The notes: generated by a model from the letters alone, not told the origin. 8,066 bases of DNA from Suttonella ornithocola (GCF_001889065.1 NZ_LWHB01000092.1:1-8066); one strand, 5' to 3'. Numbered from the stretch's first letter, positions 1 through 6,951 are shown. Numbers and translations are program-made.

Positions 1-179
1 ATTCAAGCAATCATTGAAGAGCATGGGCATGAGATAGTTTGGTTACCCCCTTATAGTCCAGACTTAAATCCCATTGAAAAGATGTGGGCTTGGATTAAGC
101 AAATAGCAAAGAATGGCGGATGGATTGTATTGATACTTTATTCTTTTATCTGCTTTGGATTGGGTTGGGTTTTAGATGA
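1..179 (+). pseudogene. IS630-family transposase, C-terminal fragment with a frame break
   Basis: Reading from base 1 in frame 1 gives the block LPPYSPDLNPIEKMWAWIK. This is the signature of the IS630/Tc1-mariner DDE domain, and the glutamate at 76-78 is its third catalytic acid. After about base 102 the frame-1 product becomes atypical and runs to a stop at 196-198. Frame 3 from about 108 gives EWRMDCIDTLFFYLLW and stops at 177-179, which looks like the usual short, aromatic-rich tail of these transposases. Joining the two frames needs one extra base near the A-rich stretch 98-113, so a single-base deletion is the simplest explanation. The N-terminal part, including the first two catalytic aspartates, lies outside the window. 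Family assignment is confident. That the frame break inactivates the gene is inference, since some IS elements use programmed frameshifting. Confidence 0.75.
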
Positions 180-189
180 TTGCACTATA
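1..189 (+). mobile_element. 3' end of an IS630-family insertion sequence, cut by the window start
   Basis: The first ~180 bases encode the C-terminal part of an IS630-type DDE transposase, and the element ends where the truncated channel gene begins. IS630 elements integrate at TA dinucleotides. The probable terminus is the TATA-rich stretch at 184-191, just after the transposase stop at 177-179, reading TATAGTGCAATC inward on the minus strand. The exact boundary is uncertain because only one end is in the window, so the terminal repeats and the TA duplication cannot be compared. Confidence 0.75.
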
Positions 190-1227
190 TATTTTTAAAT
201 TAACGGTTGCAGCTGCAAGCTCATCAACCAATACCAATGGTTTAGGTTCTTTTGTTACTGCCTCATGTGCTTGTAAAACCGACATAATTAGCTGCTGTGC
301 TGTACTAATAGACGCATCATAACCAATACCAACAGACAGAATATTCCTTCTTGCTGGTGCTGTAGAATAGTTATAAATAATGCTTTTAAATACCATAGAG
401 TTAGGAATTTGAATATGATTACCTTCTGGCGAGAGTAAAACTGTGCTTCTTGTATTCATACTTTGCACAATTCCCGTTTGTCCTGCCACTTCAATCGTAT
501 CACCCGCACTAAACGGATGACGCAGACTGAGCAATAAACTTGCTAAAAAGTTCTCCGCAATATCTTGGAAAGCAAAACCCAACACGATACCTACAACACC
601 AGCACCACCTAATAATGACAACGCAATACCAGTGAGTCCCGCAACTTGTAGTACAACATAGAGCGCTACCAATATTGCTGGTAATGCGACTACTTTTGCG
701 ACAATATCGGCTAACAATGCTGAGCGCAACCGTCGATTAAAAAAACGCTGACTTAATCGATAAATTGTCTTAGCTAACATCCATGCCAATGGAATAATCA
801 CCAATGCTAAAACAATCAACGGTAAAGACCGGACAAACTTTGCCAATAATCGTTTCATCTCATTGAAAGCTGGCGTAAATGACCAATCAGGAGAGGCATC
901 CACCTGCAAGCGATTCACGACTGCAACAACATCTTGTGTTTTGGCTGCTAAGTTACGCGCCCATTGTTTCTGCTCATCGCTACCGGCAATACCGTCTAAA
1001 AAGACCACGCCATCTCGTACAGAAACCTTTACATTCTTATACCAATCAGTTGCCTTCAAAATTTCTCTAATTCGCGTAGCGATATCATCATCAGCGGCTA
1101 CTGCTGTTACCGAAACAGCTTGGGGTGGCTCTTCGGGAGTAGCTTCCTCTGCCGGCAACACTGTCTGTGCAAATAAAAGCGGGATTCCAAATATGGATAA
1201 CCCTACTAACAGAAATATTTTTTTCAA
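172..1227 (-). CDS. BON-domain MscS-type mechanosensitive channel, 3' end truncated by an IS
   Basis: Predicted inner-membrane small-conductance mechanosensitive channel that releases solutes on hypo-osmotic shock. Numbering from the TTG at 1227: signal-like segment 1-21 (MKKIFLLVGLSIFGIPLLFA), a periplasmic BON-like domain at about 47-110, membrane helices near 134-153 and 171-194, then the Gly/Ala-rich pore helix and the MscS beta-domain core (about 198-286, including GFAFQDIAENF and HPFSAGDTIEV). The start is chosen because GGAGAG (1233-1238) lies 5 bases upstream and the product begins with a clean signal peptide. The alternatives, TTG 1263 and ATG 1257, have no visible Shine-Dalgarno. 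The C-terminal alpha/beta domain stops early at VNLKIYSAII. The last three to five residues and the TAA at 172-174 appear to come from the adjoining IS630 end, so the protein lacks most of the cytoplasmic vestibule and may be non-functional. Family call is firm; the specific paralogue is not assigned. Confidence 0.88.
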   Translation of the reverse strand: MKKIFLLVGLSIFGIPLLFAQTVLPAEEATPEEPPQAVSVTAVAADDDIATRIREILKATDWYKNVKVSVRDGVVFLDGIAGSDEQKQWARNLAAKTQDVVAVVNRLQVDASPDWSFTPAFNEMKRLLAKFVRSLPLIVLALVIIPLAWMLAKTIYRLSQRFFNRRLRSALLADIVAKVVALPAILVALYVVLQVAGLTGIALSLLGGAGVVGIVLGFAFQDIAENFLASLLLSLRHPFSAGDTIEVAGQTGIVQSMNTRSTVLLSPEGNHIQIPNSMVFKSIIYNYSTAPARRNILSVGIGYDASISTAQQLIMSVLQAHEAVTKEPKPLVLVDELAAATVNLKIYSAII

Positions 1228-1232
1228 TTTTT

Positions 1233-1238
1233 CTCTCC
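1233..1238 (-). promoter_or_regulatory. Shine-Dalgarno that decides the channel start
   Basis: The minus strand reads GGAGAG five bases before a TTG codon at 1227-1225. This is the only good ribosome-binding sequence near the 5' end of the channel gene. It lies inside the longer open frame that starts at 1263, which argues for the downstream TTG start. Confidence 0.6.
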
Positions 1239-1305
1239 GGTAAACATTTTCCGTCATAGTCAAATCAGCTAAAAACAGCGCTTTCTATAAATCTTACCAG
1301 CACTT

Positions 1306-1426
1306 CTATAGCAAAAGGCTAATAAAAGAGTCACAGAAATTAGATCGCTATTCCAGTAATAGTATGTGTGCTTACTTTATTCATCTATCTTAACACTGTA
1401 ACTATTCTAGTAGCCTTTCACTATAG
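1306..1426. repeat. Small element bounded by 16-bp imperfect inverted repeats
   Basis: CTATAGCAAAAGGCTA at 1306-1321 faces TAGCCTTTCACTATAG at 1411-1426; the two match as inverted repeats at 14 of 16 positions. The 89 bases between them have no open frame of note. The outer TATAGTG of the right end (reverse-complemented) resembles the TATAGTGC at the presumed IS630 terminus near 182-190, so a small non-autonomous IS630-like element is possible. It sits directly upstream of the channel gene and may contain its promoter. The repeat is seen in the sequence; its mobile origin is inference. Confidence 0.4.
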
Positions 1427-1487
1427 CGATAAATAATGCTCTATTTTTTAGATAGAATGAGACCTTTGCAAAATTCCGTTTTACACT

Positions 1488-1512
1488 AATTTTTGCTACT
1501 AGTAGAAAAATT
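1488..1512. repeat. Hairpin with CTACTAGTAG core inside the MITE-like element
   Basis: The arms AATTTTT-G-CTACT and AGTAGAAAAATT pair over 12 bases with one bulged G at 1495. The central ten bases (1496-1505) are a perfect palindrome. Confidence 0.55.
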
Positions 1513-1521
1513 AACATTATG

Positions 1522-1557
1522 ATTTCAATATATTTTCAAAATTTGAAAAATTGAAAT
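1522..1557. repeat. Nested AT-rich hairpin inside the MITE-like element
   Basis: The inner arms TTTTCAAA (1533-1540) and TTTGAAAA (1542-1549) flank a single A. The outer arms ATTTCAAT (1522-1529) and ATTGAAAT (1550-1557) extend the stem with a 3-base bulge on the left side. The stem is long but AT-only apart from two G-C pairs, so its stability as RNA is modest. Confidence 0.55.
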
Positions 1558-1668
1558 TTCTCTATTTTATGTTTTTTTGCAAAGGTCTCAAGATATATCA
1601 AAATATTTTTTAAGATTACGATACAATTCATTTTGTTTGAACAAGTAAACTTTATCTAGAACGCTCTT

Positions 1669-2412
1669 CTAAAAGCTATTTAAATTACGAATATCAACTA
1701 CAGGTTGACTGCCAAAGTTTTGGCTCAAGCAATACGATAAAATTTTAACAGCAGTTTCTTCTGCACTTTGCAACTCGCCGCTTTCATGTAACTGTAAAAA
1801 CCGCTTACGATTAGGAAAGTATAGATTTTGGCGAATTTCTGCTTGCATCGGCGTATCTATCACTCCGGGAGCTAAACTCACAATTTTTACATTCGACTGC
1901 TGTTCCGCTGCTCCACAGCGTGCATGTTGATCTAATGCTGCTTTAGTTGCCCCATAAATACTCCAGCCGGGATAGGCTTTGTGCGCCGCACCACTACTAA
2001 TATGAACAATATTGACCGGCAATCGCCCTTGCTCACGCGCATATTTAACTAATGCATCACTTAAAATAAATGGTGCGCTAACATTAAGTCTAACTGCTTT
2101 ATCAATAAGCTTTGCTTCTTGGTCACCTAATTCATGTGCTGGGGATTGAACGCCAGCACAATTAAATAACCATAATCGTTCTGCACCTTGACAAAACGTT
2201 TGATATTCCTCTCCCAACAACAATGATTGGAGCTGAGAAAAATCTGCTAAATCAATCATAGTTTCGCTAAATAAGTTAGGATAAGCCACTTGCAAGACAT
2301 GATTGGCTCTACGCGATAAACCATGTACATTTGCTTCACATTCTAGCCAACAGACAGCTAATGCTAATCCTAATCCGCTACTATGCCCCGTGATAATAAC
2401 TTTCTCACTCAT
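1669..2412 (-). CDS. Short-chain dehydrogenase/reductase (classical SDR), sepiapterin/benzil reductase-like
   Basis: A 247-residue cytosolic oxidoreductase of the classical SDR family with a Rossmann fold. Visible motifs are the nucleotide-binding TGHSSGLG (8-15), the NNAG variant NCAG (84-87), Asn110, the catalytic Ser140 (HISSG), and Tyr153 and Lys157 in YGATK. The PG after strand 6 (APGVIDT) is also present. Arginines at 34-35 after strand 2 favour NADP(H). Residues around AAHKAYPGWSIYGATK resemble the sepiapterin reductase/benzil reductase branch, but the substrate cannot be read from sequence. The ATG at 2412 overlaps the rsmA stop as ATGA, indicating translational coupling. A GTG at 2433 is an alternative start but would overlap rsmA by 25 bases. 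It is the last gene of the lptD-surA-rsmA operon, an unusual partner for that set. No clear terminator follows; a MITE-like element begins about 80 bases downstream. Confidence 0.88.
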   Translation of the reverse strand: MSEKVIITGHSSGLGLALAVCWLECEANVHGLSRRANHVLQVAYPNLFSETMIDLADFSQLQSLLLGEEYQTFCQGAERLWLFNCAGVQSPAHELGDQEAKLIDKAVRLNVSAPFILSDALVKYAREQGRLPVNIVHISSGAAHKAYPGWSIYGATKAALDQHARCGAAEQQSNVKIVSLAPGVIDTPMQAEIRQNLYFPNRKRFLQLHESGELQSAEETAVKILSYCLSQNFGSQPVVDIRNLNSF

Positions 2413-3200
2413 AAAGAATTTTTTCGCTCCCACAGATAATTGGCTATTTTTGCAAAATCCTCACCGCCTAGCATTTCAGGGCGAATGGTAGGCAAAATTT
2501 CAAGAGACTCTAGTGCCTGACTATCTAAATAGTTGGATAAACTTTTACGAAGCATTTTTCTCCGCTGTCCAAATGCAACTCGGACAATTTCTTCAAAAAG
2601 AGATGAAGAAAAAATTTCCCAACGAGTCGTTTTTAGCGGTATCAATCGAACCACAGCACTATCAACTTTTGGAGGAGGATCAAATGCGGTAGGTGGAATA
2701 TCGAATAAGTTTTCACTCTCCAAATATTGCGAAAGCATAATCGTTAAACGACCATAATTTTTATTACCCGGTGCTGCGGTAATCCTTTCAACGACTTCTC
2801 TTTGCAGCATAAAATGCATATCAATAATACTATTACGCTGAGACAGGCAATGAAAGAGAATCGGCGATGATAGGTTATAAGGTAAATTACCAATTACCCG
2901 AACTGGTGGTTTCGCTATTTTGTCAAACGCAATAGTTAATACATCTGCTTCAATTAAATTCAACTCCCCTATTTTTTTAGCTTTTTCAGCCAAAAACGGG
3001 ATTACTCTACGGTCATATTCAATCGCAGTCATGATTTTTGATTGTGATAGAACAGGCAACGTTAATGCCCCTAAACCGGGTCCTATCTCTAAGATGTTAT
3101 CGCCAATTTTTGGATAAATAGCAGACAACATTTTTGAGATAACCGATTCATCAGTTAAAAAATGTTGCCCAAGATGTTTTGCCGCTCGAATCTCTGCCAT
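2409..3200 (-). CDS. rsmA: 16S rRNA (adenine1518/1519-N6)-dimethyltransferase RsmA (KsgA)
   Basis: Uses S-adenosylmethionine to dimethylate two adjacent adenines in the 3'-terminal hairpin of 16S rRNA, a late checkpoint in 30S subunit assembly in the cytoplasm. The 263-residue length is close to the family norm. The motifs appear in order: GQHFL (11-15), the SAM-binding EIGPGLGALT (38-47), the acidic EYD (61-63), EADVL (84-88), the catalytic NLPYN (105-109), FMLQREVVERI (130-140) and the C-terminal FGQRRKMLRKSL (210-221). The ATG at 3200 shares one base with the surA stop (TAATG), and its TGA overlaps the next gene as ATGA, so both junctions look translationally coupled. In E. coli pdxA lies between surA and rsmA; it is absent here. 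Loss of this enzyme is known to confer kasugamycin resistance. Nothing is missing from the catalytic set. Confidence 0.97.
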   Translation of the reverse strand: MAEIRAAKHLGQHFLTDESVISKMLSAIYPKIGDNILEIGPGLGALTLPVLSQSKIMTAIEYDRRVIPFLAEKAKKIGELNLIEADVLTIAFDKIAKPPVRVIGNLPYNLSSPILFHCLSQRNSIIDMHFMLQREVVERITAAPGNKNYGRLTIMLSQYLESENLFDIPPTAFDPPPKVDSAVVRLIPLKTTRWEIFSSSLFEEIVRVAFGQRRKMLRKSLSNYLDSQALESLEILPTIRPEMLGGEDFAKIANYLWERKNSL

Positions 3201-4489
3201 TATCGGATTTCAACATAAGCGCTTTCACGCAATTCTAATAAACGCTGTGTCCACGCATCTTCTAAAGCCGTTTGATATAACGTCTCACGAATTTGCTCAC
3301 GTATACGCGCTTCGCTACGATCAACATTCCGTCTATCCTCTACATAGATAATATGCCACCCAAAAGTAGACTCAAAAGGTGCTGAGAGCTGTCCTACAGG
3401 GACATTTTCTAATTGCTTAGCAAACCGTGGATCAACACTATCAGCACTCATCCAACCTAACTCTCCTCCTTTTGCGGCTGAAGCTGGATCTTGAGAATAT
3501 TGGCGGGCTAAATCTGCAAAATTAGCACCATGCTGCAACGCTGAATAAATTTGATCAATTTCTCTTTTCGCCGCTAAAGGATTTTGCGAATGACGACGAA
3601 TTAAAATATGCGCCAACTTTGCTTCTGGAACGACATATCCTTGCTGTCCCTGTGCTGTTTTGCTCACTACTTTCAGAAAGTGCATTCCGTCTGCATCAAT
3701 TACTGGTGTAGAAAGCATTTCTCCAGCACTCAAGCCAACAATCGCTCTAGCAAACTGTGGCGGAATTTTTGCAATATTCACTTCTCCTAAATCTTTGAAT
3801 TGTGCTCCAATGCTTACAGCTGCTTGAGCAAGATCATCATCATTATTTTTTAACGCATTAGAAAGCGCAGAGAAGTTTTTATCAATTGCTGGACCTCGTT
3901 CATTTATAGGCAGATTCGGTATTGGCATCAATAAATCTTGCAAATGCAGCACACTTCCTCGTTGTCGAGCGATTTGTGCTAGTTGGTCATCAATTTGTGA
4001 TGAAGTAATATTGATACTATCTCCTACAACACGTTCCTTTAACTGTGCTTGTACAAGTTGTTCACGCAACAAATCACGATATTGCGCTTCATTCATCCCT
4101 GTATCGCGTTTTACTCTTACCAACAATTGAGAAATACTTACACCATTTTGTGCGGCAATATTGGCAAGTGCTTTATCAATCTCTTCAGCAGTCAAATTTA
4201 ATTTGGCTTTTTCTGCTAATTGCTTGACAAGATGCTGCATAATAACTCGCTCTAGCAAGACTTTGCCTTTTTCTTGCTCAGGTAACCTAACCTCTTTAGG
4301 CAAAGTAGCTTGTGCTGCATTCAATTCATTTGCTAATTGACTTCGACTAATTGCTTCCTCATTGATAATTAATGCAATATCATTGATATTTTGTAGCTGT
4401 CCTTGTTCACTTGCTGGTCCAAATTGCAAAGTATTTTGAGCATTTGCAAATAGCGGAAATATCGCAAGAAAAAGTAATCTATGTGTCAT
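3200..4489 (-). CDS. surA: Periplasmic peptidyl-prolyl isomerase/chaperone SurA
   Basis: Escorts unfolded outer membrane proteins, LptD among them, across the periplasm to the BAM complex. The 429 residues begin with a short signal peptide (1-17, cleavage probably after ANA). They continue with the N-terminal chaperone domain (about 35-155), a first parvulin domain (about 181-280), a second parvulin domain (about 290-385) and a C-terminal helix (390-429). The second domain keeps the family pattern AHILI, GGELGWM and FGWHIIYVEDRR. In the first, the GGxLGW block is degraded to DLGEV, consistent with an inactive first domain as in E. coli SurA. The ATG at 4489 has a strong Shine-Dalgarno, AGGAGAG at 4496-4502, six bases away, and overlaps the lptD stop as ATGA. 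The strong site suggests SurA can be translated independently of coupling. Length and domain order match the family. Confidence 0.96.
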   Translation of the reverse strand: MTHRLLFLAIFPLFANAQNTLQFGPASEQGQLQNINDIALIINEEAISRSQLANELNAAQATLPKEVRLPEQEKGKVLLERVIMQHLVKQLAEKAKLNLTAEEIDKALANIAAQNGVSISQLLVRVKRDTGMNEAQYRDLLREQLVQAQLKERVVGDSINITSSQIDDQLAQIARQRGSVLHLQDLLMPIPNLPINERGPAIDKNFSALSNALKNNDDDLAQAAVSIGAQFKDLGEVNIAKIPPQFARAIVGLSAGEMLSTPVIDADGMHFLKVVSKTAQGQQGYVVPEAKLAHILIRRHSQNPLAAKREIDQIYSALQHGANFADLARQYSQDPASAAKGGELGWMSADSVDPRFAKQLENVPVGQLSAPFESTFGWHIIYVEDRRNVDRSEARIREQIRETLYQTALEDAWTQRLLELRESAYVEIR

Positions 4490-6693
4490 AGAGTTCTCTC
4501 CTGTGGCAGAGGGGTAAACTGGTTAAGCTGATTTTTTAATAAACTTCCGGTAGAGCTACCCATATTACCCAATCCTTTAAAAATAAATTCTAAATAGACA
4601 GCATTATGTTTAGTTTGATCTTCAGGTTTATTACGATAATGCCGTCCGGCTAAGCGCCAAGCCCAACAACAATCATTGTATTCTATGGCAGCCATTGTAT
4701 TAAAACCTTGTCGTTCTCGTAGAGAATAATCTTGTCTCGCAAAGACTCGCCAATTAGGGTTTAGCCGCCAACCAATACCCAAACTTAACTGGTTATAATC
4801 ATCACGATTATAATAGTGTCCTAATTGAAGATAACGATTAGTATCTAAATGATACCGTAAATCTAAAACATTTCTATCATTACGATGTTTATTGGGATCC
4901 CAAAAAGATAAGCCATAAAGCGACCAATGACGATCAATTTGGTAATTTCCCTCCGTAACGATAACGGATTTGCTCGTATTTGTGACAGCATTTCCATATA
5001 ACTGGAGTTTTCTATCTGCAAAATACTGTATTTGCCCTAGAGAGAGCCGGAGTTTTTCTTGTCCGTCACTATTGCGATAAAAACGCGTTGTAACCGCCGT
5101 TGTTAACTGGTTAGCATCACCAATACGATCACCACCCGAAAACCGATTGCGCGCAAATAGCCAATGCCAAGATTTACTTAAATCTGCTGTATCAAATAAA
5201 GGAATATCGCTTTGTGCTTTATAAGGAGTATATAAATAAAATAGTCTAGGCTCTAGTGTCTGAGTAAAACTACTTCCCTCAATATTTATTCCTCGCTCAA
5301 AGATAAGAGAGCCATCTAAACTTAAGCTTGGAATCACTAAAGTTTTTTGTCCCTCTCTAAAAGCATGATTATCCGGATGAAAGTCATAACGACGAGCATT
5401 CACCGTTAATTTAGGCTCTAAATACCCATAAGACTTTGATAAACGGTAATTTACTTCTGCATTAGCAGAAAAGCGATTAGCGTTACCTTCACTAGATTTA
5501 TAAAAGCGCACTGCTTCGGTTGTAATACCATAGTGAAATTGACCCGTTTGCCAGTCTTTGTGATAAACGATTTGGGGAAGTCGATCATAAGGGGTATTAG
5601 CCTCATCAACTTCTGGGCTAACACGTTCATAACTTTGCAGCTGCACCATGAGATTACCCCAGTTTCCATTCCCTAAAATTTTGGCATAACGATCCAAATA
5701 CCACTCATCATATAAAGTCAATCCATTATCAATATCTTCCAAATAGTTAATATCTGAAACTTGTTGATAACGAATCTCTGTCTTCCAGCTCGGATTAAAC
5801 TGATAATCATGCTCAAGACCTATCTGCCAACGAGATTTATATTTGTGTTCTCTATCTTGCGGTAACCAAGCGCCCCTAAGCAGACCATATTGTTTTTCTG
5901 TCATAAAACGATATTCTGCATCCACCATGATGCCGCGTTTAGTCATCGGGTGTAACGCAAAAGTTGCATCTTGATTTGGCGCAATATTCCAATAAAACGG
6001 AAAAACTGCTTCTATCCCACGCGCTTCTGAAGAAGCAAAAGAAGGCATTAAAAATCCTGTTGCTCTTGCATCAGTAATTGGAAAGCTAAAATATGGTAGC
6101 CAAAAAATCGGCGTATTCGCTATATTAAACGTCATGTCCCGGGCAACGCCACGATTGGTATTGTGGTCTAATGTCATTGCATTAGCTTTAATCTGCCAAA
6201 CAGGCTTATCTCGATTACATGTTGTCCAACTCACATCCTGAAATTGATCAATATGTGTTCTTTGATTGAAAACGGCGTTTTTAGCTGTTCCTTTTGATCC
6301 TTCGCCATTGTTTGCTTTGGGAGAAAGATAATAGTCTGATTGACCAAAAGTAATTATCTGATTACTGATTTCATACTTCCCTTCTTCTCCACGAATGGCT
6401 GCTGAAGGCATTCCTAATACAATCCCTTTTTGAGCAATTAAGGTTGCCTCTTGGTGTGAATAATCAACTTTAGGTGCAAATAAATGCTTATCGCCTTTTT
6501 GAACACTTACCTCTCCAGTAAAGACTGCCTGATTAAAGTCACCCTCTGAACTGTCAGCTACCACATGTAGACGAGAATCACTCGCATCTCCCCCTAATGT
6601 CGTATAGGCAGCTAATGGATCAATAGCGCATTGTGCTGCCCAAAGTGATAAAGAAAAAAGCGTAAAATAAAAGGAAACTATCAATCTTTGCAA
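4486..6693 (-). CDS. lptD: LPS-assembly outer membrane protein LptD (Imp/OstA)
   Basis: Large outer membrane beta-barrel that, plugged by the lipoprotein LptE, inserts LPS into the outer leaflet at the end of the Lpt bridge. The 735-residue product has a signal peptide (about 1-20, MQRLIVSFYFTLFSLSLWAA), an OstA/LptA-like periplasmic jellyroll (about 43-150) and the barrel to the C-terminus, including the conserved block PIFWLPYFSFPITDARATGF. Cysteines at 22, 159, 675 and 676 match the four-cysteine pattern of E. coli LptD, where non-consecutive disulfides are needed for activity, so the same DsbA-dependent oxidation is expected. The start is a TTG at 6693: TGA-TAG stops in frame just upstream leave no ATG, and GGA lies nine bases before it. 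A second TTG at 6684 is less likely. First gene of the operon; it overlaps surA as ATGA. Slightly shorter than the E. coli protein (784) but complete. Confidence 0.95.
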   Translation of the reverse strand: MQRLIVSFYFTLFSLSLWAAQCAIDPLAAYTTLGGDASDSRLHVVADSSEGDFNQAVFTGEVSVQKGDKHLFAPKVDYSHQEATLIAQKGIVLGMPSAAIRGEEGKYEISNQIITFGQSDYYLSPKANNGEGSKGTAKNAVFNQRTHIDQFQDVSWTTCNRDKPVWQIKANAMTLDHNTNRGVARDMTFNIANTPIFWLPYFSFPITDARATGFLMPSFASSEARGIEAVFPFYWNIAPNQDATFALHPMTKRGIMVDAEYRFMTEKQYGLLRGAWLPQDREHKYKSRWQIGLEHDYQFNPSWKTEIRYQQVSDINYLEDIDNGLTLYDEWYLDRYAKILGNGNWGNLMVQLQSYERVSPEVDEANTPYDRLPQIVYHKDWQTGQFHYGITTEAVRFYKSSEGNANRFSANAEVNYRLSKSYGYLEPKLTVNARRYDFHPDNHAFREGQKTLVIPSLSLDGSLIFERGINIEGSSFTQTLEPRLFYLYTPYKAQSDIPLFDTADLSKSWHWLFARNRFSGGDRIGDANQLTTAVTTRFYRNSDGQEKLRLSLGQIQYFADRKLQLYGNAVTNTSKSVIVTEGNYQIDRHWSLYGLSFWDPNKHRNDRNVLDLRYHLDTNRYLQLGHYYNRDDYNQLSLGIGWRLNPNWRVFARQDYSLRERQGFNTMAAIEYNDCCWAWRLAGRHYRNKPEDQTKHNAVYLEFIFKGLGNMGSSTGSLLKNQLNQFTPLPQERTL
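4496..4502 (-). promoter_or_regulatory. Strong Shine-Dalgarno for surA within the lptD 3' end
   Basis: The minus strand reads AGGAGAG six bases before the surA ATG at 4489. It is the best ribosome-binding site in the operon; the downstream rsmA and SDR starts show little or none. Confidence 0.65.
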
Positions 6694-6716
6694 AATGGCG
6701 TATCCAAATATAAATA

Positions 6717-6730
6717 ATAGAATATTCTAT
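6717..6730. repeat. 14-bp perfect palindrome over the lptD -10 region
   Basis: ATAGAATATTCTAT is its own reverse complement over 14 bases and covers the candidate -10 box of lptD. A second palindrome, CCAAATTTGG (6742-6751), lies where a -35 would be. Either could be an operator, but AT-rich palindromes also arise by chance. Confidence 0.3.
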
Positions 6731-6732
6731 CA
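6724..6732 (-). promoter_or_regulatory. Candidate extended -10 promoter for the lptD operon
   Basis: The minus strand reads TGATAGAAT, an extended -10 (TGnTAnAAT pattern) about 30 bases before the lptD start codon. No good -35 is visible at 16-18 bases, as is common for extended -10 promoters. Assignment is from pattern only. Confidence 0.4.
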
Positions 6733-6925
6733 GAGCAGCACCCAAATTTGGTAACTACTTATTTGTACTACATCAGCGGTTCACAAAGCAAATACCCTGA
6801 ATTACAGCTGAATTTCCAATATCAACTTATCTACCACCCCCATCCTAGCAGCAGAGACACGAATTTTGAAAAAGACTTATCACTTTAAAATGAGAAAGTA
6901 ATTATTTTTATCATCTAGATAGCTT

Positions 6926-6931
6926 TATAAT
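6926..6931 (+). promoter_or_regulatory. Consensus -10 box upstream of the eptA-like gene
   Basis: TATAAT matches the sigma-70 -10 consensus exactly and lies 29 bases before the ATG at 6961. The -35 is poor: TTATTT at 6902-6907 with an 18-base spacer is the best option. The expected transcript start near 6938 would place the T10 tract in the 5' leader. Confidence 0.5.
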
Positions 6932-6941
6932 TATACTTTTA

Positions 6942-6951
6942 TTTTTTTTTT
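6942..6951 (+). repeat. T10 homopolymer in the leader of the eptA-like gene
   Basis: Ten consecutive T residues lie between the -10 box (6926-6931) and the weak Shine-Dalgarno GGA (6952-6954), ten bases before the start codon. Tracts of this length are prone to slipped-strand length change. Variation would alter leader length next to the ribosome-binding site. Confidence 0.6.

Larger units (their letters stand above)
1458..1590. mobile_element. 133-bp MITE-like element with IS5-type ends
   Basis: The element begins TGAGACCTTTGCAAAA (1458-1473), and its right end is the exact reverse complement (1575-1590), giving 16-bp perfect terminal inverted repeats. GAGACCTTTGCAAAA resembles, from memory, termini of IS5-family elements such as the IS1106 group of Neisseria. 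The 101-bp interior cannot code for a transposase. It contains two hairpin-forming repeats: 1488-1512 around CTACTAGTAG, and a nested one at 1522-1557. A flanking target duplication is not clear; AGA occurs near each edge but is offset by one base on the left. It lies between the SDR stop and the channel start and may fold in transcripts reading out of the operon. Confidence 0.7.

Noticed and set aside
863..1243. Plus-strand open frames of 126 and 63 codons opposite the channel gene
   Set aside because: They are antisense to a well-supported MscS-family gene, have no recognisable domain and no good ribosome-binding site.
1650..1672. Hairpin TAGAA-GAGCG-TTCTA just after the SDR stop as a Rho-independent terminator
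   Set aside because: The stem is only five AT-rich pairs and no T-run follows on the minus strand.
6865..6900. PmrA-type box (two CTTAA half-sites) upstream of the eptA-like gene
   Set aside because: CTTATCACTTTAA resembles the half-sites only loosely and the spacing is wrong.
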